Positions 50,272 to 61,193 of a stretch of 64,000 bases of DNA are shown one piece after another. Numbering within the stretch: the stretch's first letter is position 1; the number at the start of each line of letters is the position of its first letter. Under the pieces are notes generated by a model, which searched no databases, had not been told where the DNA came from, and saw only the letters and a program-made list of their open reading frames with translations. The position numbers and the translations under genes are program-made. The stretch comes from Halalkalibacter akibai JCM 9157 (GTDB taxonomy: Bacteria > Bacillota > Bacilli > Bacillales > Bacillaceae_D), in assembly GCF_000513135.1 (NCBI RefSeq), contig NZ_BAUV01000004.1:116142-180141 (forward strand), in the 5' to 3' direction.

Positions 50272-51033
50272 GTGAACCTTTCAATTAAAGAGCTAGAAGA
50301 TAAATTATTACATACAAACGAAATGGATGAGACATTTTATGTCTCATTAAAGAGTGATCGTAGAAAAGGGGTCCAAAAGTTATTACAACGTTATGAAGCT
50401 CATAGAGAAAAAATGAAGATGCTTGAAGAGATGCATGTGGAAATGACGAAATATGAACTCAAACTAAGGAGTCAAGGTTTTCATCTTATTGCAGGTATTG
50501 ATGAAGTAGGTCGCGGACCTCTTGCTGGTCCTGTTGTTGCAGCAGCGGTAATCTTACCAAATGATTTTAAATTGCTAGGGTTAACTGATTCAAAGAAATT
50601 ATCAAAGGAAAAGCGAGAAGCGTTTGCCAAAATCATTAAAGAACAAGCAACTGCTTACTCGATTCAAATGATACATGCCGATAAAATCGATGAAATAAAT
50701 ATCTATGAATCTACTAAATTAGCAATGACTAAAGCTGTTCATGAACTAAACAAGGTTGATCATTTATTACTGGATGCTATAAATCTTGATTTAGATATTC
50801 CTCAAACGTCATTAATTAAAGGTGATCAAAAAAGCATAACGATTGCAGCCGCTTCAGTCTTAGCAAAAGTAACACGAGATCAATATATGACAGAAATAGA
50901 ATTGGAATTCCCTGGATATGGCTTTCATCAACATGTAGGGTATGGCACAAAGGAGCATTTACAAGCTGTTTCTAGACTTGGCATCACAAGAGAACACCGT
51001 AAAAGCTTTCGACCAATAAAAGAAATGCAGTAA
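50272..51033 (+). CDS. rnhB: Ribonuclease HII
   Basis: The 253-residue enzyme cleaves RNA in RNA-DNA hybrids, including single ribonucleotides. The catalytic core begins LIAGIDEVGRGPLAGPVVAAAV (DEVGRG carries Asp and Glu); further acidic residues are in LTDSKKLSKEKR and LLLDAINLD; the DSK/YGTKEH elements are conserved. The N-terminal 70 residues form the helical extension typical of Bacillus. I choose GTG 50272; the TTG at 50260 abuts the AAGGAG site, though the GTG spacing of 12 nt is a little long. It lies 15 nt before ylqG. Confidence 0.93.
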   Translation: MNLSIKELEDKLLHTNEMDETFYVSLKSDRRKGVQKLLQRYEAHREKMKMLEEMHVEMTKYELKLRSQGFHLIAGIDEVGRGPLAGPVVAAAVILPNDFKLLGLTDSKKLSKEKREAFAKIIKEQATAYSIQMIHADKIDEINIYESTKLAMTKAVHELNKVDHLLLDAINLDLDIPQTSLIKGDQKSITIAAASVLAKVTRDQYMTEIELEFPGYGFHQHVGYGTKEHLQAVSRLGITREHRKSFRPIKEMQ

Positions 51034-51048
51034 AAAAGGAGGGATACT

Positions 51049-52735
51049 ATGTACGTCGGTCATAACGAACTAAGGACGATTCCGCTGAAACAAACGAGAG
51101 TAATTTCTTTATCTACAGGCCAGCTATTTCAAGGTAAAATCACAAAAATTTTATCCTAATAATGTTGCTGGACTTTCATTAAATGGAATGCAAATAACAG
51201 CTCGACTTGAGGCTGCTCTAACTACAGGGAAAAGCTATTGGTTTGAAGTGAAAGATGGAACTGGTCTCCCGCAATTAAAAGTATTGGATGATAACCGGTT
51301 AAGAAGAGAGGTAGCAACAAATAGTGCAACCGAAAGATTGTTGCAGCAACTTGGACTGTCTTCTTCAAAGTCTTTGGAACAACTTGTGCAATTACTTTCA
51401 TCGTTAAGAATTCCTTTTAGTCGTGAAACTCTCATAGGAGGGTATCAAATTTTACAAGAGCTACATTCACTTAATGATAGAGGCTATCAAACGATTGCGC
51501 ATATGATTCAGAAACAATTGCCACTTACTAAAGAAACGTTTGCGGCTGTTAAGACAGGAAACGAACAGCCTTCTCTTATCGGACAGTTACGTCAGTTATC
51601 AGATTCACTTCGCCCTTTTGACGATGGAATTAGTGCAAAGGTGAAAGACCATATTTCGCTTCTGACACAATCAAGTGTTTTTCAGACGAAAAACCCAATT
51701 GTTCAATTATTATCTCTTCAATCTACCGACTCCCCGCATGTTGATCAACTTTTAAATCACCTAGGATTACGTTCTGGCGATTCGAGGTTAGTAGTAGATG
51801 AACAGCTAATAAAAGCCGTTTTAGAACCTATTAATAAACAAATTGTCCAAAAGCTTTGGCCAGAGTTGAGAATCGAAGCCAATCAAGTGTTAAAAGTAGA
51901 TCAGTTGCTTTCAGAGTTGCAAATACCTTCAGGAAAAGCGGGATTAACTCAATTAGGGCATTTATTTCAACTGTTAAATATTTCAGATAGACCTGAAGAT
52001 GTTTATACTAAATGGCTTCAATTGCCAACAAATTCCCTTGCCACTGGTGAAAGACAAATTTTGCAGAGTGTCCTTGAATCTACAGTGAAATTACAAAATG
52101 AACAACAAACATCAGGCACTCACTTAAAACAGATCTTAACGATGTTAGGAATGCAATACGAGCATGATGTTGCTCGGTTCTTACATGGTGAAGGGATGCG
52201 CGACTCTCTTCATACAGACCGACTAAAAGCAATGCTCTTAATGTTACAACAACAAGAATTACCGAATTCAATTAGAGAACAGGTCACTCAGATTTTATCT
52301 AAACTTACTGGACAGCAATTATTAATGAATGAACAGAATGCTACTCATCATCAAATCTTATTTACTCTTCCTTTATCTCTTGGATCTTATCAAACAGAAC
52401 TTACGATGCAGTGGGAAGGAAAAAAAGATGAAGAAGGACAGCTCGATCCAACCTATTGTCGAGTGCTGTTTTACTTGACGTTAGAGCATTTACAAGAAAC
52501 GGTCATCGACTTACAAATTCAAAATCGTATCATAAGTGTTACCGTGTTTAATGAACAAGATAAACCAAGTGGGTGGATTGAATTATCGTTACCTTCTTTG
52601 AAAAAAGCATTAGGAAAACAAGACTATCAACTTACTTCATTTATTTGGAAAAAAATTAGTGGACGAACCGAAACGAAAACACAACCAAACTTTAGACAAA
52701 ATAACCAATATCAAGGATTGGATATAAGAATATGA
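51049..52735 (+). CDS. ylqG: YlqG-like protein with FliK-type C-terminal region, frameshift at 51144-51152
   Basis: Start ATG 51049 follows AAGGAGGG and encodes MYVGHNELRTIPLKQTRVI, then stops at 51157-51159. Deleting one A (or T) from AAAAATTTT (51144-51152) continues as GKITKFYPNNVAGLSLNG into the main frame. About 561 residues would result. The long middle is Leu/Gln-rich and helical with no motif I recognise. The last 130 residues (LYNLSLE-like RVLFYLTLEHLQETVIDL, then SLPSLKKALGKQDYQLTS) resemble in pattern the C-terminal domain of flagellar hook-length control protein FliK; this is inference. It overlaps ylqH by 4 nt. Confidence 0.75.
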
Positions 52736-53019
52736 ACGAGGAAAAAAAACAAGGAATAAAACAAGCTATAGCACTTAGGTATCAAGTGGACAAAGATGCT
52801 GCTCCAAAAGTAGTAGGAACAGGAAAAGGTCTTTTAGCAGAGGATATAATCTCTTTAGCTAAGCAACACAATATTCCTATTCAAGAAGACCCCTCACTTG
52901 TTGCCATGCTTAGTCAATTACAAGTAAATCAATCCATCCCACCTGAGCTCTATGAGGTAGTTGCAGAAGTGTTCGCTTTTATATATCGAATCGACCAAAA
53001 TGGGGAAAAAGCTAACTAG
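52732..53019 (+). CDS. ylqH: FlhB C-terminal-domain-like protein (YlqH)
   Basis: The 95-residue soluble protein matches the cytoplasmic FlhB/YscU domain downstream of its autocleavage site: AIALRYQVDKDAAPKVVGTGKG, LAKQHNIPIQEDPSLVAML, IPPELYEVVAEVFAFIYRI. The NPTH autocleavage motif and all membrane helices are missing, so it is a stand-alone paralogue, not an export gate. Role unknown. It is coupled to ylqG by a 4-nt overlap, and the pair precedes sucC as in B. subtilis. Confidence 0.9.
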   Translation: MNEEKKQGIKQAIALRYQVDKDAAPKVVGTGKGLLAEDIISLAKQHNIPIQEDPSLVAMLSQLQVNQSIPPELYEVVAEVFAFIYRIDQNGEKAN

Positions 53020-53078
53020 TAGCCTGGTGCAATGGACATGCTAACTATGTTAGTTTTTTTAATAGGACGGAGGAATGA

Positions 53079-53264
53079 ATGATGAGTGAAAAAAATAATA
53101 ACCAAAATGAGGAGTATGCTCACGAGTTTGGTGTGTATCATTCTGTACAAGAGTCTGATGCAAAGATTGATTTAACAAAATTTCTTCTAAGTAAGAAAAA
53201 AGAAAGCAAACCAGCTGAAAAATCGAAATCAAAAAAAGAAGAAAACGACCATTTAGACATTTAA
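53079..53264 (+). CDS. Small lysine-rich hypothetical protein
   Basis: The 61-residue ORF has a good ribosome site (CGGAGGA, 5-8 nt from the ATGs at 53079 and 53082). The first half is acidic and polar (NNNQNEEYAHEFGVYHSVQE); the second half is Lys/Ser/Glu-rich (FLLSKKKESKPAEKSKSKKE) and ends DHLDI. There is no membrane segment or recognised domain. Codon use looks like its neighbours. A short CTAAC/GTTAG hairpin with seven T (53041-53060) precedes it, so it may have its own transcript. I do not recognise a family. Confidence 0.5.
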   Translation: MMSEKNNNQNEEYAHEFGVYHSVQESDAKIDLTKFLLSKKKESKPAEKSKSKKEENDHLDI

Positions 53265-53343
53265 TATTGACAGGTTCCTTCATACGGAAAGATATTCCAA
53301 CCTACAACAGCTGATTTAAAAAGTTTTTTAGCTAAATTAGCCT

Positions 53344-53368
53344 GGGAGGGAATTTTCCCTCCCCATTT
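53344..53368 (+). terminator. Hairpin upstream of sucC, probable terminator
   Basis: GGGAGGGAA (53344-53352) pairs perfectly with TTCCCTCCC (53355-53363), leaving a 2-nt loop, followed by CATTTTATA. It would isolate sucCD from upstream transcription. The rest of 53370-53469 shows no gene and no clear promoter. Confidence 0.65.
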
Positions 53369-53469
53369 TATAAAAATAATGGTAGAATAAAGAAGGATTC
53401 AGTCATTCGATACCAAAATGGACTGGGTGGTCTGAAATTACATGCAATTGATAGGAGGCTGGACAGAGA

Positions 53470-54630
53470 ATGAATATCCACGAGTATCAAGGGAAAGAGC
53501 TACTTCGTAAATATGGTGTTGCTGTTCCTAACGGGAAAGTAGCGTTCTCGGTTGACGAAGCAGTTGAAGCAGCAAAGGAATTAGGTTCTAGTGTAAGTGT
53601 TGTGAAAGCACAAATCCATGCAGGTGGCCGCGGGAAAGCTGGCGGTGTTAAAGTTGCTAAGAATTTGGATGAAGTTCGTACATATGCAAATGAGATACTT
53701 GGTAAAACATTAGTAACTCATCAAACAGGTCCAGAAGGTAAAGAAGTAAAGCGCTTACTTGTTGAAGAAGGATGCGACATTAAAAATGAGTATTACATTG
53801 GTTTAGTATTAGACCGTGCTACTTCAAGTGTTGTATTAATGGCTTCTGAAGAAGGCGGTACTGAAATCGAAGAGGTTGCTGAAGCAACTCCTGAAAAGAT
53901 TTTTAAAGAAGTAATCGACCCAGCGGTTGGCCTACAAGGCTTCCAATCTCGTCGTCTAGCTTTTAATATTAATATTCCAAAAGAATTAGTTGGTCAAGCG
54001 GTTAAGTTCATGATGGGTCTTTATAAAGTTTTTGTTGATAAGGATTGCTCAATTGCAGAAATTAACCCACTTGTAACAACAGGTGATGGTAAGGTAATGG
54101 CACTTGATGCAAAACTAAACTTTGATTCAAATGCATTATACCGTCAAAAGGATATTCTTGCTTACCGTGATCTTGAAGAAGAAGATGTGAAGGAAATTGA
54201 AGCATCTAAATATGACTTAAGCTATATTTCTTTAGATGGAAATATTGGTTGTATGGTAAACGGAGCAGGACTTGCGATGGCTACTATGGATATCATTAAG
54301 CATTATAATGGTGACCCAGCTAACTTCCTTGACGTTGGAGGCGGTGCAACTGCTGAAAAAGTTACGGAAGCTTTCAAAATTATTTTATCTGATGAAAATG
54401 TTAAAGGAATCTTCGTTAACATTTTTGGTGGAATTATGAAATGTGACATCATTGCTGAAGGTGTAGTTGAAGCTACAAAGCAAGTTGGTCTTGAAATTCC
54501 ATTAGTTGTTCGTTTAGAAGGTACAAATGTGGATCTTGGAAAACAAATCCTTAAAGACTCAGGATTAAATATTACAGCTGCTGATTCAATGGCTGACGGC
54601 GCACAAAAAATCGTTTCATTAGTGAAATAG
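53470..54630 (+). CDS. sucC: Succinyl-CoA synthetase (ADP-forming) beta subunit
   Basis: The 386-residue subunit binds nucleotide through its ATP-grasp domain. [17 protein letters not shown] at the start, [23 protein letters not shown] (metal) and the C-terminal [16 protein letters not shown] and [10 protein letters not shown] are typical. With SucD it converts succinyl-CoA to succinate with ATP formation (TCA cycle). ATG follows AGGAGGC. sucD follows after 18 nt. Confidence 0.97.
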   Translation: MNIHEYQGKELLRKYGVAVPNGKVAFSVDEAVEAAKELGSSVSVVKAQIHAGGRGKAGGVKVAKNLDEVRTYANEILGKTLVTHQTGPEGKEVKRLLVEEGCDIKNEYYIGLVLDRATSSVVLMASEEGGTEIEEVAEATPEKIFKEVIDPAVGLQGFQSRRLAFNINIPKELVGQAVKFMMGLYKVFVDKDCSIAEINPLVTTGDGKVMALDAKLNFDSNALYRQKDILAYRDLEEEDVKEIEASKYDLSYISLDGNIGCMVNGAGLAMATMDIIKHYNGDPANFLDVGGGATAEKVTEAFKIILSDENVKGIFVNIFGGIMKCDIIAEGVVEATKQVGLEIPLVVRLEGTNVDLGKQILKDSGLNITAADSMADGAQKIVSLVK

Positions 54631-54648
54631 AAAGGCGGGACGTGGAGT

Positions 54649-55563
54649 ATGAGTATCCTAATTAATAAAGATACAAAAGTTATTGTACAAGGTATTACAG
54701 GAGCTACAGGTTTGTTCCATACAAAGCAAGCGGTTGAATATGGTACAAATATCGTTGGTGGTGTAACACCTGGTAAAGGTGGTACAGAGGTTGAAGGAAT
54801 CCCGGTATTTGATACAGTAGAGCAAGCGGTAAAAGCAACTGGTGCAAACGCATCTGTTATTTACGTACCACCTGCATTTGCTGCAGATGCTATTATGGAA
54901 GCAACTGATGCTGGTCTTGACTTAGCTATTTGTATAACAGAGGGAATTCCTGTAATGGATATGGTTAATGTTAAACGCTATATGCAAGGTAAGAAAACTC
55001 GTTTAATTGGACCAAACTGCCCTGGTGTTATTACACCTGAAGAATGTAAAATTGGGATCATGCCTGGTTACATTCACAAAAAAGGTCATGTAGGTGTTGT
55101 ATCACGTTCTGGTACACTTACGTATGAGGCTGTTCATCAATTATCAACAAATGGTATTGGTCAATCTTCTGCTGTTGGTATCGGTGGAGACCCAGTTAAT
55201 GGAACAGACTTCATTGATGTTCTAAATCTTTTCAATGAAGATCCGGATACGTATGCTGTTATTATGATTGGTGAAATTGGTGGTACGGCTGAGGAAGAGG
55301 CTGCTGAGTGGGTTAAAGCTAATATGACTAAACCTGTAGTAGGATTCATCGGTGGTCAAACTGCACCTCCAGGAAAGCGTATGGGCCATGCTGGTGCGAT
55401 TATTTCTGGTGGTAAAGGTACAGCTGCTGAGAAGATTAAAACAATGGAAAGTTGCGGAATTAAAGTGGCTGAAACTCCATCTGTTATGGGAGAAACGCTT
55501 ATTTCTGTCTTGAAAGAAAAAGGTTTACTTGAAAAGTGTACTACACATAAAGTAACTAATTAA
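54649..55563 (+). CDS. sucD: Succinyl-CoA synthetase (ADP-forming) alpha subunit
   Basis: The 304-residue subunit has an N-terminal CoA-binding Rossmann domain ([24 protein letters not shown]) and the phosphorylated His in [17 protein letters not shown] near residue 246. [12 protein letters not shown] is also diagnostic. ATG follows GGCGGGACGTGGAG. It is followed by dprA after a short gap with weak inverted repeats (about 55570-55612). Confidence 0.97.
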   Translation: MSILINKDTKVIVQGITGATGLFHTKQAVEYGTNIVGGVTPGKGGTEVEGIPVFDTVEQAVKATGANASVIYVPPAFAADAIMEATDAGLDLAICITEGIPVMDMVNVKRYMQGKKTRLIGPNCPGVITPEECKIGIMPGYIHKKGHVGVVSRSGTLTYEAVHQLSTNGIGQSSAVGIGGDPVNGTDFIDVLNLFNEDPDTYAVIMIGEIGGTAEEEAAEWVKANMTKPVVGFIGGQTAPPGKRMGHAGAIISGGKGTAAEKIKTMESCGIKVAETPSVMGETLISVLKEKGLLEKCTTHKVTN

Positions 55564-55629
55564 TAAAAAAATAGGGAAAGTCCTCAGTTTATGTGGGCTT
55601 TCTTTCTCCTATTTAGAAAAGGAGTTTAT

Positions 55630-56505
55630 ATGTCAAATCAAAGGCAAAGATTAATCCATCTTCATTTGTGCAAGGAACTCTCTTGGAAAGAATTAAATCG
55701 TATTTTAACCTATGATCAACAGTTAAGTTCAATCTACGATTATAGTACTAGCGACTGGCAACAAATCTTTCATCTTACCCCCCGCAAAGCACAACTTCTT
55801 TTTCATCACTTACATTCCTCACGTTTCATAGACTTTTCTAGTTATTTCCAGAGTCAACAGATACACGTTATGACTGTTTTTGATTCAGATTATCCCATGC
55901 TTCTTAAGCAAATTTTTGATCCGCCATTTGTACTATATGGGTTGGGAAATCTAAAAGTTTTAAAAACAGAACAAAGATTAGCTGTAATTGGGACAAGATA
56001 CCCAAGTCAAGCTGGAATGGAAGCTGTTAAAATGTTAATCCCACCAGTAGCTCAAAATGGGTGGACCATCGTTAGTGGAATGGCAAAAGGAATTGACTCT
56101 ATGGCACATTGGCAAACGCTTCATGCTAACGGTCAGACAATAGCTGTACTTGGTTCAGGGTTTAATTACATTTATCCAAAAGAAAATAAAAAATTATTTT
56201 CTAAATTGTCACAAGAAAATTTATTGCTATCAGAATATCCTCCTACTACCCCTCCTCAAAAATGGCATTTTCCAGCTAGAAATAGAATCATTAGTGGACT
56301 TACTCAAGCTGTTCTAGTTATAGAGGCAAAAGAAAAAAGTGGCTCTCTTATTACTGCAGACCAAGCTCTTGAGCATGGTAGAGACGTTTTTGCTGTCCCT
56401 GGGTCGATTTATACAGAACAATCGAGAGGAACAAATTACTTAATCCAGCAAGGAGCAAAATTGATTACACATGCAGACGATATATTAATAGAATTAAAAG
56501 GATAA
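55630..56505 (+). CDS. dprA: DNA processing protein DprA (Smf)
   Basis: The 291-residue protein loads RecA on incoming single-stranded DNA during transformation. The Rossmann-like core shows LAVIGTRYPSQAGMEAV, VSGMAKGIDSMAHWQTL, AVLGSGFNYIYPKENK, LLSEYPP, FPARNRIISGL and ALEHGRDVFAVPGS. ATG 55630 follows AAAGGAG; the longer frame from 55591 lies in the sucD 3' region and is rejected. The C-terminal winged-helix domain found in some relatives is absent, as in B. subtilis. Confidence 0.95.
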   Translation: MSNQRQRLIHLHLCKELSWKELNRILTYDQQLSSIYDYSTSDWQQIFHLTPRKAQLLFHHLHSSRFIDFSSYFQSQQIHVMTVFDSDYPMLLKQIFDPPFVLYGLGNLKVLKTEQRLAVIGTRYPSQAGMEAVKMLIPPVAQNGWTIVSGMAKGIDSMAHWQTLHANGQTIAVLGSGFNYIYPKENKKLFSKLSQENLLLSEYPPTTPPQKWHFPARNRIISGLTQAVLVIEAKEKSGSLITADQALEHGRDVFAVPGSIYTEQSRGTNYLIQQGAKLITHADDILIELKG

Positions 56506-56562
56506 TCTACAAAAAACGACATAAACCCTCACGATCTTTTTTCCTGAATTACCAAGTCCTGT

Positions 56563-56591
56563 TTGACAAATACCAAAAGTGTGTTTAATAA
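56563..56591 (+). promoter_or_regulatory. Putative sigma-A promoter of topA
   Basis: TTGACA (56563-56568) and TAATAA (56586-56591) are spaced by 17 bp, 44 bp upstream of the topA ATG. Its position inside the longer topA reading frame argues for the downstream start. Confidence 0.68.
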
Positions 56592-56634
56592 TAGGGAAGA
56601 TTTTAATTATATCTTCGAGAGAGGGAGTTGCTAT

Positions 56635-58710
56635 ATGGCCGATTATTTAGTAATCGTTGAATCTCCCGCCAAAGCAAAGACCATTGGAAAATATTTAGGG
56701 AAAAAATATATTGTAAAAGCTTCAATGGGACATGTTAGAGACTTACCAAAAAGTCAAATGGGAGTAGACGTCGAAAAAAGTTTTGAACCCAAGTATATTA
56801 CGATTCGTGGGAAAGGTCCCGTATTGAAAGATTTGAAAACAGCTGCTAAAAAGGTAAAGAAAATCTATCTCGCAGCTGACCCCGATAGAGAAGGTGAAGC
56901 GATTGCCTGGCATTTAGCTCACAGTCTCGATATCGACGAAAATTCTGATTGTAGAGTAGTTTTTAATGAGATCACAAAACAAGCAATTAAAGATGCCTTC
57001 AAAACACCACGTCCGATTAATATGGATTTAGTCGATGCACAACAAGCGAGGCGTATTTTAGACCGTCTTGTTGGTTATAACATCAGTCCATTACTATGGA
57101 AGAAAGTAAAAAAGGGCTTAAGTGCAGGTCGAGTTCAATCAGTCGCAGTCAAAATGATTATTGAGCGAGAAAAAGAAATTCAAAGCTTTGTACCGGAAGA
57201 ATATTGGAGCATTCCAGCGCAGTTTTCTTTGGAGGAAGAATCATTTGAAGCTAGGTTTTATGGCGTCGACGGAAAGAAACAAGAGCTAACATCGGAGAGT
57301 GACGTGAAGCAGGTTCTTGCTAGACTAAAAGAAGATCTATTCTCAGTTACATCCGTGAAAAAGAAAGAACGGAAAAGAAATCCCGTTACTCCTTTTACAA
57401 CATCTTCTTTACAACAAGAGGCTGCTCGTAAATTAAATTTCAGAGCAAAGAAAACGATGATGATTGCTCAACAGCTTTATGAGGGAATTGAGTTGGATAA
57501 AAAAGAAGGAGCAGTTGGTCTAATTACTTATATGCGTACCGACTCAACAAGAATTTCTGAAACGGCACAAGAAGAAGCCAAGCAGTACATTGAGCAAACT
57601 TATGGTGAAGACTATACAAGAAAAGAAAAGCGCGCTGTAAAAAAAGACAAAAAAGCACAAGATGCCCACGAAGCTATAAGACCAACTTCAGTGTTTAAAG
57701 ATCCTAAAACGGTCAAAAGTTTTCTAGCTCGTGATCAGTTCAGGTTATACAAATTGATTTGGGAGCGAATGGTCGCTAGTGAAATGGCACCTGCTATTAT
57801 GGATACGATGACAGTCGATATTGAACAAAATGGTGTTCAATTTAGGGCTACAGGTTCTAAAGTGAAATTTGCTGGTTTTATGAAAGTGTATATTGAAGGA
57901 AATGATGATGGCAAAAAAGAAGAGGACCGTTTGCTTCCGAATTTGGAAGAAGGTCAAGTGGTGAAAAAAGTAGAAATTGAACCCAACCAACATTTCACTC
58001 AACCGCCTCCGAGATATTCTGAAGCGCGACTCGTTAAAACAATGGAAGAGTTAGGTATAGGAAGACCTTCAACTTATGCTCCAACTTTAGACACTATTCA
58101 ACGACGTGGGTATGTGGCTCTAGAAGATAAACGGTTTGTCCCAACTGAATTAGGGCAAATTGTATTAGAGCTGATTGTCGAGTTTTTCCCGGAAATACTA
58201 GACGTTGAATTTACAGCCAAAATGGAAAATGATCTAGATTCGATTGAAGATGGACAGCAAGAGTGGATTCGAATCATTGACGGATTCTACGGTGAGTTTG
58301 AGAAGAGATTGTCTGTTGCTGAGGAAGAGATGAAGGAAGTAGAAATAAAAGACGAACCTGCTGGTGAGGATTGCGATAAGTGCGGGAACGAAATGGTTTA
58401 TAAGATGGGGCGTTATGGTAAATTCATGGCTTGCTCCAACTTTCCAGATTGTCGAAACACAAAAGCAATTGTTAAAGACATTGGGGTTAAGTGTCCTAGT
58501 TGTCACGAAGGAAATATTGTAGAAAGAAAAAGCAAGAAGCGTCGGATTTTTTACGGTTGTGACCGTTATCCTGAATGTGAATTTCTTTCTTGGGATAAGC
58601 CGATCGCAAGACCGTGCCCTAAGTGTAACAGCATGTTAGTCGAGAAAAAGTCCAAGAAGGGTGTTCATGTTGAATGTTCATCTTGTGATTATAAAGAAGA
58701 ATCAAATTAA
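56635..58710 (+). CDS. topA: DNA topoisomerase I
   Basis: The 691-residue type IA enzyme relaxes negative supercoils. The Toprim domain starts [22 protein letters not shown], with [18 protein letters not shown]. The active-site Tyr lies in [13 protein letters not shown] near residue 300. The C-terminus carries three zinc-ribbon modules with CxxC pairs (about 578-690: [25 protein letters not shown]). ATG 56635 gives the conserved start and the same length as the B. subtilis enzyme; the frame opens earlier at 56563 but that includes the promoter. It is intact. Confidence 0.97.
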   Translation: MADYLVIVESPAKAKTIGKYLGKKYIVKASMGHVRDLPKSQMGVDVEKSFEPKYITIRGKGPVLKDLKTAAKKVKKIYLAADPDREGEAIAWHLAHSLDIDENSDCRVVFNEITKQAIKDAFKTPRPINMDLVDAQQARRILDRLVGYNISPLLWKKVKKGLSAGRVQSVAVKMIIEREKEIQSFVPEEYWSIPAQFSLEEESFEARFYGVDGKKQELTSESDVKQVLARLKEDLFSVTSVKKKERKRNPVTPFTTSSLQQEAARKLNFRAKKTMMIAQQLYEGIELDKKEGAVGLITYMRTDSTRISETAQEEAKQYIEQTYGEDYTRKEKRAVKKDKKAQDAHEAIRPTSVFKDPKTVKSFLARDQFRLYKLIWERMVASEMAPAIMDTMTVDIEQNGVQFRATGSKVKFAGFMKVYIEGNDDGKKEEDRLLPNLEEGQVVKKVEIEPNQHFTQPPPRYSEARLVKTMEELGIGRPSTYAPTLDTIQRRGYVALEDKRFVPTELGQIVLELIVEFFPEILDVEFTAKMENDLDSIEDGQQEWIRIIDGFYGEFEKRLSVAEEEMKEVEIKDEPAGEDCDKCGNEMVYKMGRYGKFMACSNFPDCRNTKAIVKDIGVKCPSCHEGNIVERKSKKRRIFYGCDRYPECEFLSWDKPIARPCPKCNSMLVEKKSKKGVHVECSSCDYKEESN

Positions 58711-58795
58711 CGATAAACTCTTATATAGAACTTCACCTCGCAAAACGAGTTAAGGCTTCCTTTTTTAACATTTAAAAAGGGATAATGAAAGAAAT

Positions 58796-58857
58796 TTGAA
58801 GTTTGAATAAGTATTATGATAATATAAGAAAAAGCCTTCGCCTAACTTGGTGAAGGC
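58796..58857 (+). promoter_or_regulatory. Putative trmFO promoter and 5'-terminal hairpin
   Basis: TTGAAG (58796-58801) and TAATAT (58820-58825) are 18 bp apart. A hairpin GCCTTCGCC (58834-58842) / GGTGAAGGC (58849-58857) with one G-T pair starts near the expected transcript 5' end. It may stabilise the mRNA or, if read from topA, act as a weak terminator (only ATTTCT follows). Confidence 0.45.
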
Positions 58858-58895
58858 ATTTCTACTGTTTACAAAGGAAGTACTTGGAGGGATTT

Positions 58896-60206
58896 ATGTT
58901 GTCACAGACACATGTTAACGTAATTGGTGCAGGTTTAGCTGGAAGTGAAGCAGCTTGGCAACTTGCTAAAAGAGGCGTTACTGTACATTTATATGAAATG
59001 CGCCCGGTTAAACAGACACCTGCGCATCACACAGATAAATTTGCTGAATTAGTTTGTAGTAATTCATTAAGAGGGAATGCATTAACGAATGCTGTAGGAG
59101 TCTTAAAAGAAGAAATGCGAATGCTAGATTCCGTCATTATCCGATCTGCTGACGATGCAGCCGTTCCGGCAGGTGGAGCACTAGCTGTAGACCGTCATGA
59201 TTTTGCAGATAAAGTAACTGAGAGAGTGAAAAACCACCCGAATGTAACGGTGTTTAATGAAGAAATTACCAAAATACCAGAAGGACCAACCATTATTGCG
59301 ACAGGTCCTTTAACTTCCGAGCATTTATCACAACAATTGAGAGAATTAACTGGTGAGGAGTATTTATATTTTTATGATGCTGCTGCTCCAATTATTGAGA
59401 CTGAATCTATTGATATGAATAAAGTTTATCTTAAATCTCGTTATGACAAAGGTGAAGCTGCTTACTTGAATTGTCCGATGACTGAAGATGAATTCAATCG
59501 TTTTTATGACGCTTTAGTTGAAGCTGAAACAGTTCCTTTAAAAGAGTTTGAGAAGGAAATTTTCTTTGAAGGCTGTATGCCTATTGAAGTAATGGCAAAA
59601 CGTGGCCGTAAAACGATGCTGTTTGGACCGATGAAACCTGTAGGGTTAGAGCATCCTGAAACGGGTAAAAGACCTTATGCGGTTGTTCAATTAAGACAAG
59701 ACAACACCTCGGGAACACTTTATAATATAGTTGGTTTTCAAACTCATTTAAAATGGGGCCCTCAAAAAGAAGTGTTAAAGCTTATACCTGGTTTAGAAAA
59801 TGCTGAAATTGTTCGATATGGCGTTATGCACCGAAATACGTTTATTAACTCTCCGAATTTACTGAAGTCAACTTATCAGTATAAAGACCGTGAAGATTTA
59901 TTTTTTGCAGGTCAAATAACAGGGGTAGAAGGATATGTTGAATCTGCAGCGGCTGGATTAGTCGCAGGTTTGAATGCAGCTAATTACGTACTCGGTAAAG
60001 ACTTAATTACGTTTCCAGATACAACAGTTATCGGTAGTATGGCTTCTTATATTACGACGGCTAACTCGAAAAATTTTCAGCCGATGAATGCTAATTTTGG
60101 CTTGCTACCACCTTTAGAAGAACGTATTCGTGATAAAAAAGAGCGCTATGAACAGTTAGCTAACCGAGCAATCGGCGCAATTCAGAATTTTGTGAAAAAA
60201 GTGTAA
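58896..60206 (+). CDS. trmFO: Methylenetetrahydrofolate-tRNA-(uracil(54)-C5)-methyltransferase TrmFO
   Basis: The 436-residue FAD enzyme makes ribothymidine at tRNA position 54 using methylene-THF. The dinucleotide-binding loop [15 protein letters not shown] is near residue 9, followed by [15 protein letters not shown], and the catalytic-region cysteines are in [18 protein letters not shown] and [16 protein letters not shown] start at ATG 58896 ([13 protein letters not shown]); the TTG at 58884 lies in the TTGGAGGG ribosome site. It belongs to the conserved topA-trmFO-xerC order. Confidence 0.95.
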   Translation: MLSQTHVNVIGAGLAGSEAAWQLAKRGVTVHLYEMRPVKQTPAHHTDKFAELVCSNSLRGNALTNAVGVLKEEMRMLDSVIIRSADDAAVPAGGALAVDRHDFADKVTERVKNHPNVTVFNEEITKIPEGPTIIATGPLTSEHLSQQLRELTGEEYLYFYDAAAPIIETESIDMNKVYLKSRYDKGEAAYLNCPMTEDEFNRFYDALVEAETVPLKEFEKEIFFEGCMPIEVMAKRGRKTMLFGPMKPVGLEHPETGKRPYAVVQLRQDNTSGTLYNIVGFQTHLKWGPQKEVLKLIPGLENAEIVRYGVMHRNTFINSPNLLKSTYQYKDREDLFFAGQITGVEGYVESAAAGLVAGLNAANYVLGKDLITFPDTTVIGSMASYITTANSKNFQPMNANFGLLPPLEERIRDKKERYEQLANRAIGAIQNFVKKV

Positions 60207-60274
60207 ATTTTGTTGCAGGGGCTACTAAATCATGTTAGAATTTAGTAGCTCTGTGAGTATTAGGGGTGTTTATC

Positions 60275-61177
60275 ATGAAAGAACAGTCCTGGATTGATCA
60301 GTTTCTATCATATATGCAATTAGAGAAAAATAGTTCTATACATACGACTAAAAATTACTTGCGTGATATATTAGATTTCCAAGAGTTTATGAAAGCACAT
60401 GAAATAAACGACTTTTCTGAAGTAACCATGCAATTGGTAAAAGCGTATTTAACTTTTCTTTTCAAAAAAGAATATGCTAGAAAAACGGTCTCAAGAAAAA
60501 TTTCTGCTTTAAGAAGCTTTTATATGTTTCATTTGAGAGAAAAAAGGGTCAGTGAAAATCTTTTTGCGTCAGTTGTTTTACCCAAAAATGAAACGAGGCT
60601 CCCTAATTTTCTTTACGAAGATGAAATGAAAGATTTATTTGATTCTTTAGTTGGAGAAGAACCTCTTGATCAACGGGATAGAGCTATCATTGAGTTATTA
60701 TATGCAACTGGAATGCGTGTAAGTGAGTGTAGTGCTTTGTGTTTGGATGATCTTGATCTAATTATTGGAACCGTTTTAGTGTTAGGTAAAGGTAGAAAAG
60801 AACGATACATACCAATTGGAGCTTTTGCATGTGACGCATTACAGCAATATCTGAGTGACGGAAGACATAAGCTAAGTATGAAGGCTAAAGAACCATCAAA
60901 AAGTTTGTTTTTAAATTATCGTGGTGGGTCTTTGTCTGATAGAAGCGTTCGTAAGATTGTATTAAAAAGAATGGAACAAGCATCTTCTAATAAACAATTA
61001 CGTCCGCATGATATTAGACATTCTTTTGCAACGCATTTGTTAAATAATGGGGCTGATTTAAGGGTAGTTCAGGAGCTATTAGGGCATGAACATCTATCTA
61101 CAACTCAAATGTACACTCATGTGACTAAAGATCGTTTACGTGATGTTTATAAGCATGCTCACCCTAGAGCCAAGTAA
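60275..61177 (+). CDS. xerC: Tyrosine recombinase XerC (CodV)
   Basis: The 300-residue recombinase resolves chromosome dimers at dif together with XerD (RipX). The N-terminal SAM-like core-binding domain is followed by the catalytic domain, with Arg in ATGMRVSECSAL, Lys in LGKGRKERYIP, HDIRHSFATHLL, GHEHLSTT and the nucleophilic Tyr in QMYTHV near residue 280. ATG 60275 has TAGGGGTG at 6 nt; the GTG at 60266 is in that site. It is in the codV-codW-codX-codY operon as in B. subtilis. Confidence 0.95.
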   Translation: MKEQSWIDQFLSYMQLEKNSSIHTTKNYLRDILDFQEFMKAHEINDFSEVTMQLVKAYLTFLFKKEYARKTVSRKISALRSFYMFHLREKRVSENLFASVVLPKNETRLPNFLYEDEMKDLFDSLVGEEPLDQRDRAIIELLYATGMRVSECSALCLDDLDLIIGTVLVLGKGRKERYIPIGAFACDALQQYLSDGRHKLSMKAKEPSKSLFLNYRGGSLSDRSVRKIVLKRMEQASSNKQLRPHDIRHSFATHLLNNGADLRVVQELLGHEHLSTTQMYTHVTKDRLRDVYKHAHPRAK

Positions 61178-61193
61178 ATAAGGGAGGATTATA

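Noticed and set aside
56563..56634. N-terminal extension of TopA by 24 residues
   Set aside because: The extension would contain the promoter boxes TTGACA and TAATAA, lacks a ribosome site, and the ATG at 56635 gives the conserved family start.
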